Assembly (NCBI RefSeq): GCF_014268755.2
Contig: NZ_CP077093.1
Span: 6,694,501-6,758,500, forward strand
Length of the DNA: 64,000 bases
DNA from: Pseudomonas vanderleydeniana
GTDB taxonomy: Bacteria; Pseudomonadota; Gammaproteobacteria; Pseudomonadales; Pseudomonadaceae
Direction: 5' to 3'
The notes under the pieces were generated by a model that worked only from the letters and a program-made list of their open reading frames with translations, made no database searches and had not been told where the DNA came from. Every line of letters begins with the position of its first letter. The stretch's first letter is position 1. The translations under genes and the position numbers were made by a program. This document shows, piece after piece, positions 54,037-63,394 of the stretch.

Positions 54037-55467
54037 ATGCCCGACCGTGCCCCGCTGGATGCAACGACCGCTCGCTGGCTACCCTGGGTGGTAGCCATTG
54101 CCTTCTTCATGCAATCGCTCGACGGAACGATCCTCAACACCGCCCTGCCGGCCATGGCCCGCGACCTGGCGGAAAACCCCCTGCGCATGCAGGGCGTGGT
54201 GATCGCCTACATGCTCACCGTGGCCCTGCTGATCCCGGCCTCGGGCTGGATTGCCGACCGCTTCGGTACCCGGCGGGTGTTCTTCAGCGCCATCCTGCTG
54301 TTCAGCATCGGCTCACTGCTGTGTGCCCTGTCGAGCTCGCTGAACATGCTGGTCGGTGCCCGGGTGATCCAGGGCCTGGGCGGCTCGCTGATGCTGCCGG
54401 TCGGGCGACTGGTGGTGCTGCGCGCCTACCCGCGCTCGGAGCTGGTACGGATCATGGGTTTCATCACCATCCCCGGCCTGCTGGGCCCGCTGATCGGGCC
54501 GACCATGGGCGGCTGGATGGTGCAGTTCCTGACCTGGCACTGGATCTTCCTGATCAACCTGCCGGTGGGGCTGGTCGGCTGCTATGCGGTGTGGAAGTTC
54601 ATCCCCGACCTGCGCGGCAGCGAACGCACCCGTTTCGACAGCCTGGGCTTCGTGCTGTTCGGTGCGGCGATGCTGCTGATCACCATCGCCATGGAGGGCC
54701 TGGGCGAGTTGCAACTGCCGCACCTGCGGGTGATGTTGCTGCTGTTCGCCGGCCTGGCCTGCCTGGCGGCCTACTGGCTGCGCGCCGGGCACATCGACAA
54801 CCCGCTGTTCTCCCCCTCGCTGTTCAAGACCCGGACCTTCGCCGTGGGCATCCTCGGCAACCTGTTCGCCCGCCTGGGCAGCGGCGCCCTGCCGTTCCTG
54901 GTGCCGTTGCTGCTGCAGGTGGCGCTGGGCTATTCGCCGTCCGAGGCCGGCATGAGCATGTTGCCGCTGGCGGGCGCGGCGATGTTCGCCAAGTCGATCG
55001 CCCGGCCGCTGATCGAACGCCTGGGCTACCGCATCGTGCTCACCGGCAACACCCTGGCGCTGGGCGTGATGCTCGCGGCCCTGGGCCTGGTCACCGAGCA
55101 CACGCCCTACCCGTTGCTGCTGGTGATGCTGGCGATCGCCGGGGCGATCAACTCGCTGCAGTTCACCGCGATGAACACCGTGACCCTGATCGATCTCGAC
55201 GACAAGGCGGCCAGCAGCGGCAACAGCCTGCTGTCGGTAGTGGCACAACTGTCGCTGAGCCTTGGCGTGGCCTGTGCCGGGGCACTGCTCGGCGGCTTCA
55301 CGGCGGCGATCGGCAACGATGGGGTGGAAACGGTGCTGGGGGCGTTCCAACTGACCTTCCTCACGGTGGGTATCATGGCGATGCTCGCTGCGGCGATCTT
55401 CCTGCAACTGTCACCGCAGGACGGGCGCCGGGCGCGGGCGGTGCAGGAGCAGCACATCGAGCACTGA
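54037..55467 (+). CDS. DHA2-family MFS exporter (MdtD-like)
   Basis: A 476-aa protein with about 14 membrane helices. N-terminal FFMQSLDGTILNTALPAMA, motif A GWIADRFGTRRVF, and motif C-like GLLGPLIGPTMGGWMVQFLTWHWIFLINLPVG are standard for the EmrB/QacA group. Overall it is closest to E. coli MdtD. It would export drugs or an amphipathic product by proton antiport. It lies 34 bp after rhlA, so export of the RhlA product is possible but is only inferred from position. Confidence 0.85.
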   Translation: MPDRAPLDATTARWLPWVVAIAFFMQSLDGTILNTALPAMARDLAENPLRMQGVVIAYMLTVALLIPASGWIADRFGTRRVFFSAILLFSIGSLLCALSSSLNMLVGARVIQGLGGSLMLPVGRLVVLRAYPRSELVRIMGFITIPGLLGPLIGPTMGGWMVQFLTWHWIFLINLPVGLVGCYAVWKFIPDLRGSERTRFDSLGFVLFGAAMLLITIAMEGLGELQLPHLRVMLLLFAGLACLAAYWLRAGHIDNPLFSPSLFKTRTFAVGILGNLFARLGSGALPFLVPLLLQVALGYSPSEAGMSMLPLAGAAMFAKSIARPLIERLGYRIVLTGNTLALGVMLAALGLVTEHTPYPLLLVMLAIAGAINSLQFTAMNTVTLIDLDDKAASSGNSLLSVVAQLSLSLGVACAGALLGGFTAAIGNDGVETVLGAFQLTFLTVGIMAMLAAAIFLQLSPQDGRRARAVQEQHIEH

Positions 55468-55481
55468 TCCATGATGATCGT

Positions 55482-55577
55482 TCCCACGCTCCGCGTGGGA
55501 GCGCAGCCCGTGACGCTCGGCGTCACAAGTGCGGACGCTGAGCGTCCAGAGAGACATTCCCACGCCGAGCGTGGGAA
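55482..55577. repeat. multi-hairpin element, copy 2 (inverted relative to copy 1)
   Basis: Four perfect stems in a row: TCCCACGC-TCC-GCGTGGGA (55482-55500), GTGACGC-TCG-GCGTCAC (55510-55526), GGACGC-TGA-GCGTCC (55533-55547) and TTCCCACGC..GCGTGGGAA (55557-55577). The order is the mirror of copy 1. It lies between the MFS gene and dbpA. Loop bases differ between the copies while the stems are kept. Confidence 0.88.
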
Positions 55578-55720
55578 CGATCGGTATCAGTGAATCCCGC
55601 AGATATCGCGGGAATCCTCTGATATGGATGAGGATATTTGGCTACTTTTCGTCCAGAAATTACGGATTGACGGGGCGGGACTGATACACTGCGCCACATT
55701 TTGTTTTGCAGGCCTGTCCC

Positions 55721-57106
55721 GTGACCACCATTGCCACCGCTTTCAACTCGTTGCCCCTGTCCGCCGCCATGCTGGCTAACCTGGAGTCCCTCGGTTATGC
55801 GCAGATGACGCCGATCCAGGCGCAGAGCCTGCCGGTGATGCTCAAGGGCATGGACCTGATCGCCCAGGCCAAGACCGGCAGCGGCAAGACCGCCGCCTTC
55901 GGCATCGGCCTGTTGAACCCGATTAACCCGCGCTTCTTCGGTTGCCAGGCACTGGTGATCTGCCCGACCCGCGAGCTGGCCGACCAGGTCGCCAAGGAAA
56001 TCCGCCGCCTGGCCCGCGCCGAAGACAACATCAAGGTGCTGACTCTGTGCGGCGGCGTGCCCTTCGGCCCGCAGATCGCCTCGCTGGAACACGGCGCGCA
56101 CATCATCGTCGGCACGCCGGGGCGTATCCAGCAGCATCTGGACAAGGGCACCCTGGTCCTGCGCGGCCTCAACACCCTGGTGCTCGACGAAGCCGACCGC
56201 ATGCTCGACATGGGCTTTTACGACGCCATCGAAGCGATCATCGCCCAGACCCCGGAGCGCCGGCAGACCCTGCTGTTCTCCGCCACCTACCCGGCCGGGA
56301 TCAAGCAGCTGGCGGCCAAGTTCATGCGCGATCCGCAGCAGGTCAAGGTGGAGACGCTCCACACCGACAACCAGATCGAACAACGCTTCTTCGAAGTCGA
56401 TCCGCAGCAACGCCTGGATGCCGTGGTGAAGGTGCTCAACCACTATCGCCCGCAGTCGTGCGTGGCCTTCTGCTTCACCAAGCAGCAGGTGCAGGAAACC
56501 GTCGACCTGCTGAGCGCCAAGGGCATCTGCGCGGTCGGCCTGCACGGCGACCTGGAGCAGCGCGACCGTGACCAGGTCCTGGCGATGTTCGCCAACCGCA
56601 GTACCTCGGTGCTGGTCGCCACCGACGTGGCCGCACGCGGCCTGGATATCGATGCCCTGGACATGGTGATCAACGTCGAACTGGCCCGTGACGCGGAGAT
56701 TCACATCCACCGCGTCGGCCGCACCGGCCGGGCCGGCGAGAAAGGGATCGCGGTCAGCCTGGTGTCACCGTCCGAAGCGCATCGGGCGCGGGCGATCGAG
56801 GAGCTGCAGAAATCGCCGCTGCTGTGGGAGCAACTCGACAACCTCAAGTCCAAGGGCGGCGGCCCGTTGCTGCCGACCATGAGCACCCTGTGCATCGCCG
56901 CCGGGCGCAAGGACAAGGTGCGTCCGGGCGACATCCTCGGCGCCCTGACCGGCGATGCCGGTATTCCCGGCGCCCAGGTCGGCAAGATCGCCATCTTCGA
57001 TTTCCAGGCCTACGTGGCGGTGGAGCGCGGTATCGCCAAGCAGGCCCTGCAACGCCTGAACAGCGGCAAGATCAAGGGCCGTTCGCTGCGCGTGCGGATT
57101 CTCTGA
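55721..57106 (+). CDS. dbpA: ATP-dependent RNA helicase DbpA
   Basis: A 461-aa DEAD-box helicase. Motifs are PIQAQSLP (Q), AQAKTGSGKT (I), PTRELADQ, GTPGR, DEAD (VLDEADRMLDMGFY), SAT (FSATYP), RGLDID and HRVGRTGR. The C-terminal ~75 residues are the DbpA RNA-binding (RRM-like) domain that recognises hairpin 92 of 23S rRNA. It helps large-subunit assembly. GTG 55721 gives the expected start (MTTIATAFNSLPLS). Confidence 0.94.
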   Translation: MTTIATAFNSLPLSAAMLANLESLGYAQMTPIQAQSLPVMLKGMDLIAQAKTGSGKTAAFGIGLLNPINPRFFGCQALVICPTRELADQVAKEIRRLARAEDNIKVLTLCGGVPFGPQIASLEHGAHIIVGTPGRIQQHLDKGTLVLRGLNTLVLDEADRMLDMGFYDAIEAIIAQTPERRQTLLFSATYPAGIKQLAAKFMRDPQQVKVETLHTDNQIEQRFFEVDPQQRLDAVVKVLNHYRPQSCVAFCFTKQQVQETVDLLSAKGICAVGLHGDLEQRDRDQVLAMFANRSTSVLVATDVAARGLDIDALDMVINVELARDAEIHIHRVGRTGRAGEKGIAVSLVSPSEAHRARAIEELQKSPLLWEQLDNLKSKGGGPLLPTMSTLCIAAGRKDKVRPGDILGALTGDAGIPGAQVGKIAIFDFQAYVAVERGIAKQALQRLNSGKIKGRSLRVRIL

Positions 57107-57158
57107 TCCGCGTCCCACCCAATCCCCCACCAGCCAGAAATCGAGTGAGGACAGCGTT

Positions 57159-58337
57159 TTGCGCTCTACTGAAGTTGTGATCATCGGCGCCGGTGCCGCC
57201 GGCCTGATGTGTGCCTTTACCGCCGCCGCCCGTGGCCGCCAGGTGCTGCTGCTCGACCACGCCAACAAGGCCGGCAAGAAGATCCTGATGTCCGGCGGCG
57301 GACGCTGCAACTTCACCAACCTGTACACCGAGCCGGGCAACTTCCTCTCGCAGAACCCGCATTTCTGCAAGTCGGCGCTGGCCCGCTACACCCAGTGGGA
57401 TTTCATCGCGATGGTGGCCAAGCATGGCGTGCCCTATCACGAGAAGAAGCTCGGCCAGCTGTTCTGCGACAACAAGTCCAGCGACATCCTCGGCATGCTC
57501 CTGGACGAATGCGAGCAGGCTGGCGTCAACCTGCACCTGGACACCTCGATCCAGCAGATCGAGAAACTGGAAAACGGCTACCTGCTGCAGACCAGCCTCG
57601 ACCAGATCACCTGCCAGTCGCTGGTGATCGCCACCGGCGGGTTGTCGATTCCGACCCTCGGCGCCACCGGCTTCGGCTACCAGGTCGCCAGGCAATTCGG
57701 CCACCAGGTGTTACCGACCCGTGCAGGGCTGGTGCCCTTTACCATTACCGATCAACTCAAGGCGCTGTGCACGGAACTGTCGGGGACTTCGGTCGACTGC
57801 CTGGTGAGCTGCAACGACCAGGGCTTCCGGGAGAACATCCTGTTCACCCACCGCGGCCTCAGCGGCCCGGCGATCCTGCAGGTGTCCTCGTTCTGGCAAC
57901 CCGGGGACACGGTGCACATCAACCTGCTGCCGGACCACGATGCGCTGCAGTGGCTGCAACAGCAGCAGGCCGAACGGCCCAACAGCGAGCTGAAAACCCT
58001 GCTGGGCGAAATCTTCACCAAGAAGATGGCCAATCTGCTGGCCGAACACTGGTTCGTGTCCAAGCCGATGAAGCAGTACACCCCGGCGGAACTGGCCGAG
58101 GTCGCGGGCAAGCTTGGCGACTGGCAGGTGATTCCGGCCGGAACCGAGGGTTATCGCACCGCCGAGGTCACGCTGGGTGGGGTCGATACCCGCGAGGTGT
58201 CGTCCAAGACCATGGAATCGCTGAAGAGCCCGGGGCTGTACTTCGTCGGTGAAGTGCTGGATGTCAGCGGCCATCTGGGCGGATTCAACTTCCAGTGGGC
58301 CTGGGCTTCGGGCTACGCAGCGGCACAGTTTGCCTGA
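57159..58337 (+). CDS. HI0933/YhiN-family flavoprotein
   Basis: A 392-aa protein with TTG start 57159 (GAGGA 8 nt upstream). It has an N-terminal FAD motif VIIGAGAAGLMCAF, the family signature KKILMSGGGRCNFTN, and the C-terminal GLYFVGEVLDVSGHLGGFNFQWAWASG. Members are called NAD(P)/FAD-dependent oxidoreductases or aminoacetone oxidase-like; the physiological role is not established. It follows dbpA by 52 bp. Confidence 0.88.
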   Translation: MRSTEVVIIGAGAAGLMCAFTAAARGRQVLLLDHANKAGKKILMSGGGRCNFTNLYTEPGNFLSQNPHFCKSALARYTQWDFIAMVAKHGVPYHEKKLGQLFCDNKSSDILGMLLDECEQAGVNLHLDTSIQQIEKLENGYLLQTSLDQITCQSLVIATGGLSIPTLGATGFGYQVARQFGHQVLPTRAGLVPFTITDQLKALCTELSGTSVDCLVSCNDQGFRENILFTHRGLSGPAILQVSSFWQPGDTVHINLLPDHDALQWLQQQQAERPNSELKTLLGEIFTKKMANLLAEHWFVSKPMKQYTPAELAEVAGKLGDWQVIPAGTEGYRTAEVTLGGVDTREVSSKTMESLKSPGLYFVGEVLDVSGHLGGFNFQWAWASGYAAAQFA

Positions 58338-58509
58338 AGCCTTTGCGCAAGCGCCGGGTTAGCGCGGGCTACCCGGGAACCGTACGACTGCCAAGCGTTC
58401 AATAGACACGCCCGGAACAAATTTTGCTTTGCTTCCATGTGGCGCCATTGTATCGCCACCCGTCTATACCCAACTACAGATCAACCGCTTGGCAGGCTCT
58501 CACACCTTC

Positions 58510-60702
58510 ATGGCATCGACCTCGTTCAACCAGTCCCTGCGCCGCCTCTGGGCCCTGGACAAATTCAGCTATAGCGTCCGGGTGTTCATCGCCCTGACCG
58601 GCATCATGACCCTGTGCTGGGCACAGAACGAAATGAAGTTGCTGATCCCGTTGTTCCTCGGGGTCATCGCCTGCGCCCTGGCCGAAACCGACGACAGCTG
58701 GCAGGGCCGTCTCAACGCGCTGGCCGTGACCCTGGTGTGTTTCAGCGTCGCCGCCTTTTCGGTCGAGCTGCTGTTCCCCTATCCCTGGATATTCGTGATA
58801 GCCATGGCCCTGGCCGCCTTCGGCCTGACCATGCTCGGCGCATTGGGCGAGCGCTACGGCGCGATCGCCTCGGCGACCCTGATCCTCTCGGTCTACACCA
58901 TGATCGGCGTGGACCAGCGCGGTGGCGAGGTCACCAACCTCTGGCACGAGCCCCTGCTGCTGGTCGCCGGCGCCGCCTGGTACGGCGTGCTCTCGGTCCT
59001 GTGGCAGGCGATGTTCTCCAACCAGCCGGTGCAACAAAGCCTGGCCAAGCTGTTTCGCGAGCTGGGCTACTACCTCAAGCTCAAGTCGTCGCTGTTCGAA
59101 CCGATCCGCCAGATGGACGTGGAAGCCCGGCGCCTGGAGCTGGCCCGGCAGAACGGCCGGGTGGTCGCGGCGCTGAACACCGCCAAGGAAATCATCCTGC
59201 ACCGGGTCGGCAACGGCCGACCGGGCTCGAAGGTCAGCCGCTACCTGAAGCTGTATTTCCTGGCCCAGGACATCCACGAACGCGCCAGCTCCTCGCACTA
59301 CCCATACAACGCCCTGGCCGAAGCCTTCTTCCACAGCGACGTGCTGTTCCGTTGCCAGCGCCTGCTGCGCCAGCAAGGCAAGGCCTGCCGGGAGCTGGCG
59401 GCCTCGATCCAGTTGCGTCAGCCGTTCGTCTACGACGCCAGCTTCGCCGAAGCCCTGGGCGACCTGCACGCCTCGATGGAGCACCTGCGCATCCAGAGCA
59501 ACCCGGCCTGGCGTGGCCTGCTGCGCTCGTTGCGGGCCCTGGCGGCGAACCTCAGCACCCTGGACCGCCTGCTCAGCGCCGCGAGCAACCCCGACAGTCT
59601 GGCCGACGCTACCGACAGCAGCCTGCTGGATCGGTCGCCACGCAATTTCAAGGACGTGCTGACGCGCCTGCGCACCCAGCTGACGCCGACCTCGCTGCTG
59701 TTCCGCCATGCCCTGCGCCTGCCGCTGGCGTTGAGCGTCGGCTACGGCATGGTGCACCTGGTGCACCCGTCCCAGGGCTATTGGATCATCCTCACCACCC
59801 TGTTCGTCTGCCAGCCGAACTACGGCGCCACGCGACGCAAGCTCGGCCAGCGGATCATCGGCACCGCCTTCGGCCTGACCGCCGCCTGGGCGTTGTTCGA
59901 CCTGTTCCCCAGCCCGCTGATCCAGGCGTTCTTCACCATCGCCGCCGGCCTGGTGTTCTTCATCAACCGCACCACCCGCTACACCCTGGCAACGGCGGCC
60001 ATGACCCTGATGGTGCTGTTCTGCTTCAACCAGGTGGGCGACGGCTACGGGCTGTTCCTGCCGCGCCTGCTCGATACCCTGCTGGGCAGCCTGATCGCCG
60101 GCCTGGCGGTATTCCTGTTCCTGCCGGACTGGCAGGGGCGGCGCCTGAACAAGGTGCTGGCCAATACCTTGAGCTGCAACAGCCTGTACCTGCGCCAGGT
60201 GATGCAGCAGTACGGCCAGGGCAAGAGCGACGACCTGGCCTACCGCCTGGCCCGCCGCAACGCCCACAACGCCGATGCGGCGCTGTCGACCACGTTGGCG
60301 AACATGCTGATGGAGCCGGGGCATTTCCGTAAGGAAGCCGACGTCGGCTTCCGCTTCCTGGTGCTGTCGCACACCCTGCTCAGCTACCTCTCCGGGCTCG
60401 GTGCGCATCGCGAGAACCAGTTGCCGGCGGAAGTCCGCGATCACCTGATCAATGGCGTCGGCGCGACGCTGGCCGCCAGCATCGACCAGATCGCCACGGG
60501 GCTGGCGAACAAGACCGCCATCGAGGTCCAGAGCGACGCCGAAGAAGCCTTGGCCAACGAGCTGGAGCAGATGCCGGAGGAAATCGATGAGATCCAGCGC
60601 CTGGTACAGACCCAGCTGGCGCTGATCTGCCGTCAACTGGGGCCACTGCGCACACTGGCCGCGCACCTGATCAAGGGCCCGGAAGAACAGCCCACGGTAT
60701 AA
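58510..60702 (+). CDS. yccS: YccS/FUSC-family inner membrane protein
   Basis: A 730-aa protein with two clusters of about five to six helices (residues ~20-190 and ~400-540). Each is followed by a helical cytoplasmic region, the duplicated FUSC layout. The motif GYWIILTTLFVCQPNYGATRRKLGQRIIGTAFG is typical. Relatives export aromatic acids or unknown anions. ATG 58510 is chosen; upstream in-frame codons give no hydrophobic or conserved sequence. It is followed by a large hairpin element. Confidence 0.85.
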   Translation: MASTSFNQSLRRLWALDKFSYSVRVFIALTGIMTLCWAQNEMKLLIPLFLGVIACALAETDDSWQGRLNALAVTLVCFSVAAFSVELLFPYPWIFVIAMALAAFGLTMLGALGERYGAIASATLILSVYTMIGVDQRGGEVTNLWHEPLLLVAGAAWYGVLSVLWQAMFSNQPVQQSLAKLFRELGYYLKLKSSLFEPIRQMDVEARRLELARQNGRVVAALNTAKEIILHRVGNGRPGSKVSRYLKLYFLAQDIHERASSSHYPYNALAEAFFHSDVLFRCQRLLRQQGKACRELAASIQLRQPFVYDASFAEALGDLHASMEHLRIQSNPAWRGLLRSLRALAANLSTLDRLLSAASNPDSLADATDSSLLDRSPRNFKDVLTRLRTQLTPTSLLFRHALRLPLALSVGYGMVHLVHPSQGYWIILTTLFVCQPNYGATRRKLGQRIIGTAFGLTAAWALFDLFPSPLIQAFFTIAAGLVFFINRTTRYTLATAAMTLMVLFCFNQVGDGYGLFLPRLLDTLLGSLIAGLAVFLFLPDWQGRRLNKVLANTLSCNSLYLRQVMQQYGQGKSDDLAYRLARRNAHNADAALSTTLANMLMEPGHFRKEADVGFRFLVLSHTLLSYLSGLGAHRENQLPAEVRDHLINGVGATLAASIDQIATGLANKTAIEVQSDAEEALANELEQMPEEIDEIQRLVQTQLALICRQLGPLRTLAAHLIKGPEEQPTV

Positions 60703-60760
60703 CGGCACCGCGAGCTTTGGCTTTTGATCTGCCAGCCCCGTTCCCAGCAGGCTGAGTGGA

Positions 60761-60943
60761 GGTTCTGTTTCGAGAGTCGCCCGGCAGGGATGCCGGGCGA
60801 GCCGTGGATGGCCCGTCACGGCGTGCTCTCGAAACAGAACCGGAGCGAAGGAACCCCTCGCGCAGCGAGGGGCCAATGGAGGGGCTAGACCTTTTGGTTC
60901 CTTTTGGGGCGTTTGCCAAAAGGAACTCGCCCGTAAAGGGCGA
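60761..60943. repeat. nested multi-stem repeat element
   Basis: The outer arms GGTTCTGTTTCGAGAG (60761-60776) and its exact complement (60826-60841) enclose two hairpins, CGCCCGGCA..TGCCGGGCG (60778-60799) and GCCGTG..CACGGC (60801-60822). Three more stems follow: CCCCTCGC..GCGAGGGG (60854-60872), GTTCCTTTTGG..CCAAAAGGAAC (60897-60926) and TCGCCC..GGGCGA (60927-60943). It sits between the converging yccS and solute-binding-protein genes. Confidence 0.85.
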
Positions 60944-60993
60944 AACAGAGACATCAGCTAAACGCGCAAACGGATATACACACCGCCCAGAAA

Positions 60994-61731
60994 TCACATT
61001 CCATGCAACTTGAGCAACCGCTGATAACTCCCATCCGCCTTCATCGCCGCAATCTCCCGATCGAACCCCGCCACGATCTGCGCATGTTGCGGATTCTGCA
61101 GACTGACCAGGATATGCAGCCCATTCTCGGATAGCGGCTTGGGCAGGAACTCCACCGCATCGCGCACTTCAGGCGGCTCCCGGCTGAGGTAGTAGCGCGC
61201 CACGAATTCATCCTCCAGCGTCAGCTTCACCCGCTCCGCCGCCAGCATGCGCACGGCCAGGGCAAAGTTGTGCACCGGCACCTTCTGCAGGCGCGGGTCC
61301 GACTCGAACTCGCTGGAATAGGCATAGTCGCGCACCACCGCAATCGGGTAGTCGTGCAGTTGCTGCAGGTTGTCGTAGGTGATCGGCGAACCCTTGTGCC
61401 GGAGGAACATCACCCGGTTCATCAGGTATTCGCTGGAAAACTGCCCCAGCAGGGTCCTGTCCTTGCTGTACCAGGCATTGACCAGGACATCGTAGCGCCC
61501 CTCACCCACGCCCTTGAGTGCCCGCGCCCAGGGCACCTGTTCGAACTCGCTGGCATAGCCGGCACGAGCCAGGGCCGTGCTGACGATGTCGGTCGCCAGG
61601 CCGCCATTGACCAGGCCCGCATCGGTGAACGGTGGCCAGGTATCGGCCACCAGCCGGAGTTTTTCCGCGGCCACGCCCTGTGCGAGCAACAACAATCCAA
61701 GCAAGGCAAAAGCTCGATGCAGTCGCGACAT
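60994..61731 (-). CDS. periplasmic solute-binding protein (SBP_bac_3/PAAT type)
   Basis: A 245-aa protein. The signal peptide MSRLHRAFALLGLLLLAQGVAA is followed by a two-lobe binding domain (LRLVADTWPPFTDAGLVNGGLATDIVSTAL.. GRYDVLVNAWYS..). ATG 61731 has AAGGAT 7 nt upstream. No transporter genes are adjacent, so it is an orphan binding protein that may feed a distant ABC system or a sensor. The ligand cannot be predicted. Confidence 0.82.
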   Translation of the reverse strand: MSRLHRAFALLGLLLLAQGVAAEKLRLVADTWPPFTDAGLVNGGLATDIVSTALARAGYASEFEQVPWARALKGVGEGRYDVLVNAWYSKDRTLLGQFSSEYLMNRVMFLRHKGSPITYDNLQQLHDYPIAVVRDYAYSSEFESDPRLQKVPVHNFALAVRMLAAERVKLTLEDEFVARYYLSREPPEVRDAVEFLPKPLSENGLHILVSLQNPQHAQIVAGFDREIAAMKADGSYQRLLKLHGM

Positions 61732-61984
61732 GCCAAAGATCCTTAGCGGGCGGGGCTGCCCTGCAGAATTGAAGCGAAGCAGAGAGGCTGGAAGAAAGCA
61801 ACTGGCCATCTCCCTGTTCCTAACAGTAGCTCATTCGCATCCAGGCAAACGCCCTGTCGGGCAGATTACACAAACATGACGAAGCCGGGCAACGCGCCAC
61901 GGGCGGCAACAGTGTTCACCCGGTTGGCGGCCTGGTACAAGCCGCTTAGTATCGATAACGGATATTCGAACAAGAGTGAGTGAA

Positions 61985-62017
61985 ATGAGCATCGACTGGA
62001 TCTGCAAGCACCACAGC
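61985..62017 (+). pseudogene. elaA: elaA-type GNAT gene, 5' fragment cut by the IS110 element
   Basis: Eleven codons (MSIDWICKHHS) match the usual start of Pseudomonas ElaA acetyltransferases. Joining them to 63408 restores one frame (..HHS-VLGKEQLYAILKLRTEVF) of 150 aa, the family's normal length. The element therefore removed no target bases. The fragment cannot make the enzyme. Confidence 0.85.
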
Positions 62018-62044
62018 GACAGTAAGAATGTACTGGCCAGTGTT

Positions 62045-62270
62045 CTCGTATGGTCTGACTCACACAGCGATAGACCGATGATGGATGATCTGGTCGTGAA
62101 GTGTCCCGCGTGGCCTGACCCACACTCCGATCGACCCTTGTGTCTTTCCCTGGACCTGTCGACCATCCGGGAACACTGCACGTCAAGGTGACCGCCTTGC
62201 CGATACATGTGACCCAAGAAGGGCCTGACGCCACGTCACTTTACTGTCTTGTCCAGGTGTCCGGTTGGAG
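62045..62270 (+). ncRNA. candidate bridge RNA of the IS110 element
   Basis: Ends are approximate. Donor-loop guides: AGAAGGGC (62217-62224) is identical to the last bases of the element with the core (63400-63407). TTACTGTC (62241-62248) is the exact reverse complement of the first bases of the left end, GACAGTAA (62018-62025). Target-loop guide: CACAGC (62063-62068) is identical to the elaA target ending in the core (62012-62017). GGAT (62083-62086) could pair with the right target GTCC (63408-63411) using one G-U. GGTCT (62052-62056) and AGACC (62072-62076) close the first loop. The order target loop then donor loop agrees with the IS621 bridge RNA. Confidence 0.7.
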
Positions 62271-62308
62271 CGGTTCAGTTCGTGCTCGGCGAATCGGAGC
62301 AACCAGCC

Positions 62309-63394
62309 ATGCGCAACGTTAAAGTCAGCAGTGTTTCGAGACAGGTCGTAGGCGGTGTAGATACCCATAAAGATCTGCACGTCGCTGCAGTCGTAGATGA
62401 ACAGGATCGTATCCTGGCCAGCGAGAGCTTTGCGACTACTCGTCAGGGCTACAAACAAATGCTGACGTGGATGTGCTCGTTTGGTGAGGTGGTGCGAGTG
62501 GGCATCGAGTGCACCGGCACGTACGGCGCAGGCCTATTACGTTACTTGGAACAAGCTGGAATCGCCGTCCTTGAAGTTACTGCACCTGATAAAAGTGACA
62601 GGCGCAAGCGGGGCAAAGATGACACCCTTGATGCTGGAAATGCCGCACATGCGGCCTTCGCTGGTATTCGTACCGTTACCCCAAAAAAACGAGACGGTAT
62701 GGTCGAATCGTTACGCGTGCTCAAGGTGTGTCGGAAGACGGCCATACAGGCCAGGCGCATTACCTTGCAACTGATCCAGAACACTATCGTTAGTGCGCCT
62801 GATGAGCTACGTGAATCATTACGCACGTTGACCCGCATGCAACTGATTAGAACGCTGGCAGCATGGCGTCCAGATCTATCAAGCTATCGTCAAGTCGCGT
62901 CCGCCTACCGGATTGCCCTGAAGTCGCTGGGGCGGCGTTATCTCGAGCTGCATGACGAAATAGCGGACTTGGATGTGATGATTGCAGCCTTGGTTGACGA
63001 TCTTGCACCAGAGTTGGTTTCCCGAAATGCCATTGGTTACGAGTCCGCTGCCCAGTTGCTACTGACGGCAGGCGACAACAGCGATCGTTTCCGCTCAGAG
63101 TCCAGCTTCGCGGCCTTATGTGGGGTTAGCCCAGTCCAGGCCTCTTCAGGGAAGGTCACCCGGCATCGCCTGAATCGAGGTGGTGATCGTGCCGCGAACA
63201 GTGCGCTGCATATCATCGCTATCGGACGGCTTCGGACAGACGCCCGAACGCAGGCTTATGTCAGTCGACGTCTCGCAGAGGGACATTCGAAGCTGGAAGC
63301 TATCCGCTGCCTAAAGCGCTACATCGCACGGGAGGTCTACAGCATTATCCAGAGGCGAAATAGCATCATCAACCAAAGCGCAGTATCCACTTGA
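62309..63394 (+). CDS. IS110-family DEDD recombinase
   Basis: A 361-aa protein. The N-terminal RuvC-like DEDD domain has Asp18 (GGVDTHKDLH), Glu67 (GIECTGTYG), Asp105 and Asp108 (GKDDTLDAG). A coiled-coil middle follows. The C-terminal Tnp domain carries LCGVSPVQASSGKVTRHRLNRGGDRAAN with the catalytic Ser at 279 or 280. It recombines element ends and target under guidance of the element's own RNA. ATG 62309 gives the usual N-terminus. Confidence 0.93.
   Translation: MRNVKVSSVSRQVVGGVDTHKDLHVAAVVDEQDRILASESFATTRQGYKQMLTWMCSFGEVVRVGIECTGTYGAGLLRYLEQAGIAVLEVTAPDKSDRRKRGKDDTLDAGNAAHAAFAGIRTVTPKKRDGMVESLRVLKVCRKTAIQARRITLQLIQNTIVSAPDELRESLRTLTRMQLIRTLAAWRPDLSSYRQVASAYRIALKSLGRRYLELHDEIADLDVMIAALVDDLAPELVSRNAIGYESAAQLLLTAGDNSDRFRSESSFAALCGVSPVQASSGKVTRHRLNRGGDRAANSALHIIAIGRLRTDARTQAYVSRRLAEGHSKLEAIRCLKRYIAREVYSIIQRRNSIINQSAVST

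Noticed and set aside
58474..60954. An 826-codon frame antisense to yccS, and similar long frames antisense to dgcA, betT and the choline genes.
   Set aside because: Low-complexity Gln/His/Val-rich products with no start signals. The opposite strand encodes well-recognised proteins.
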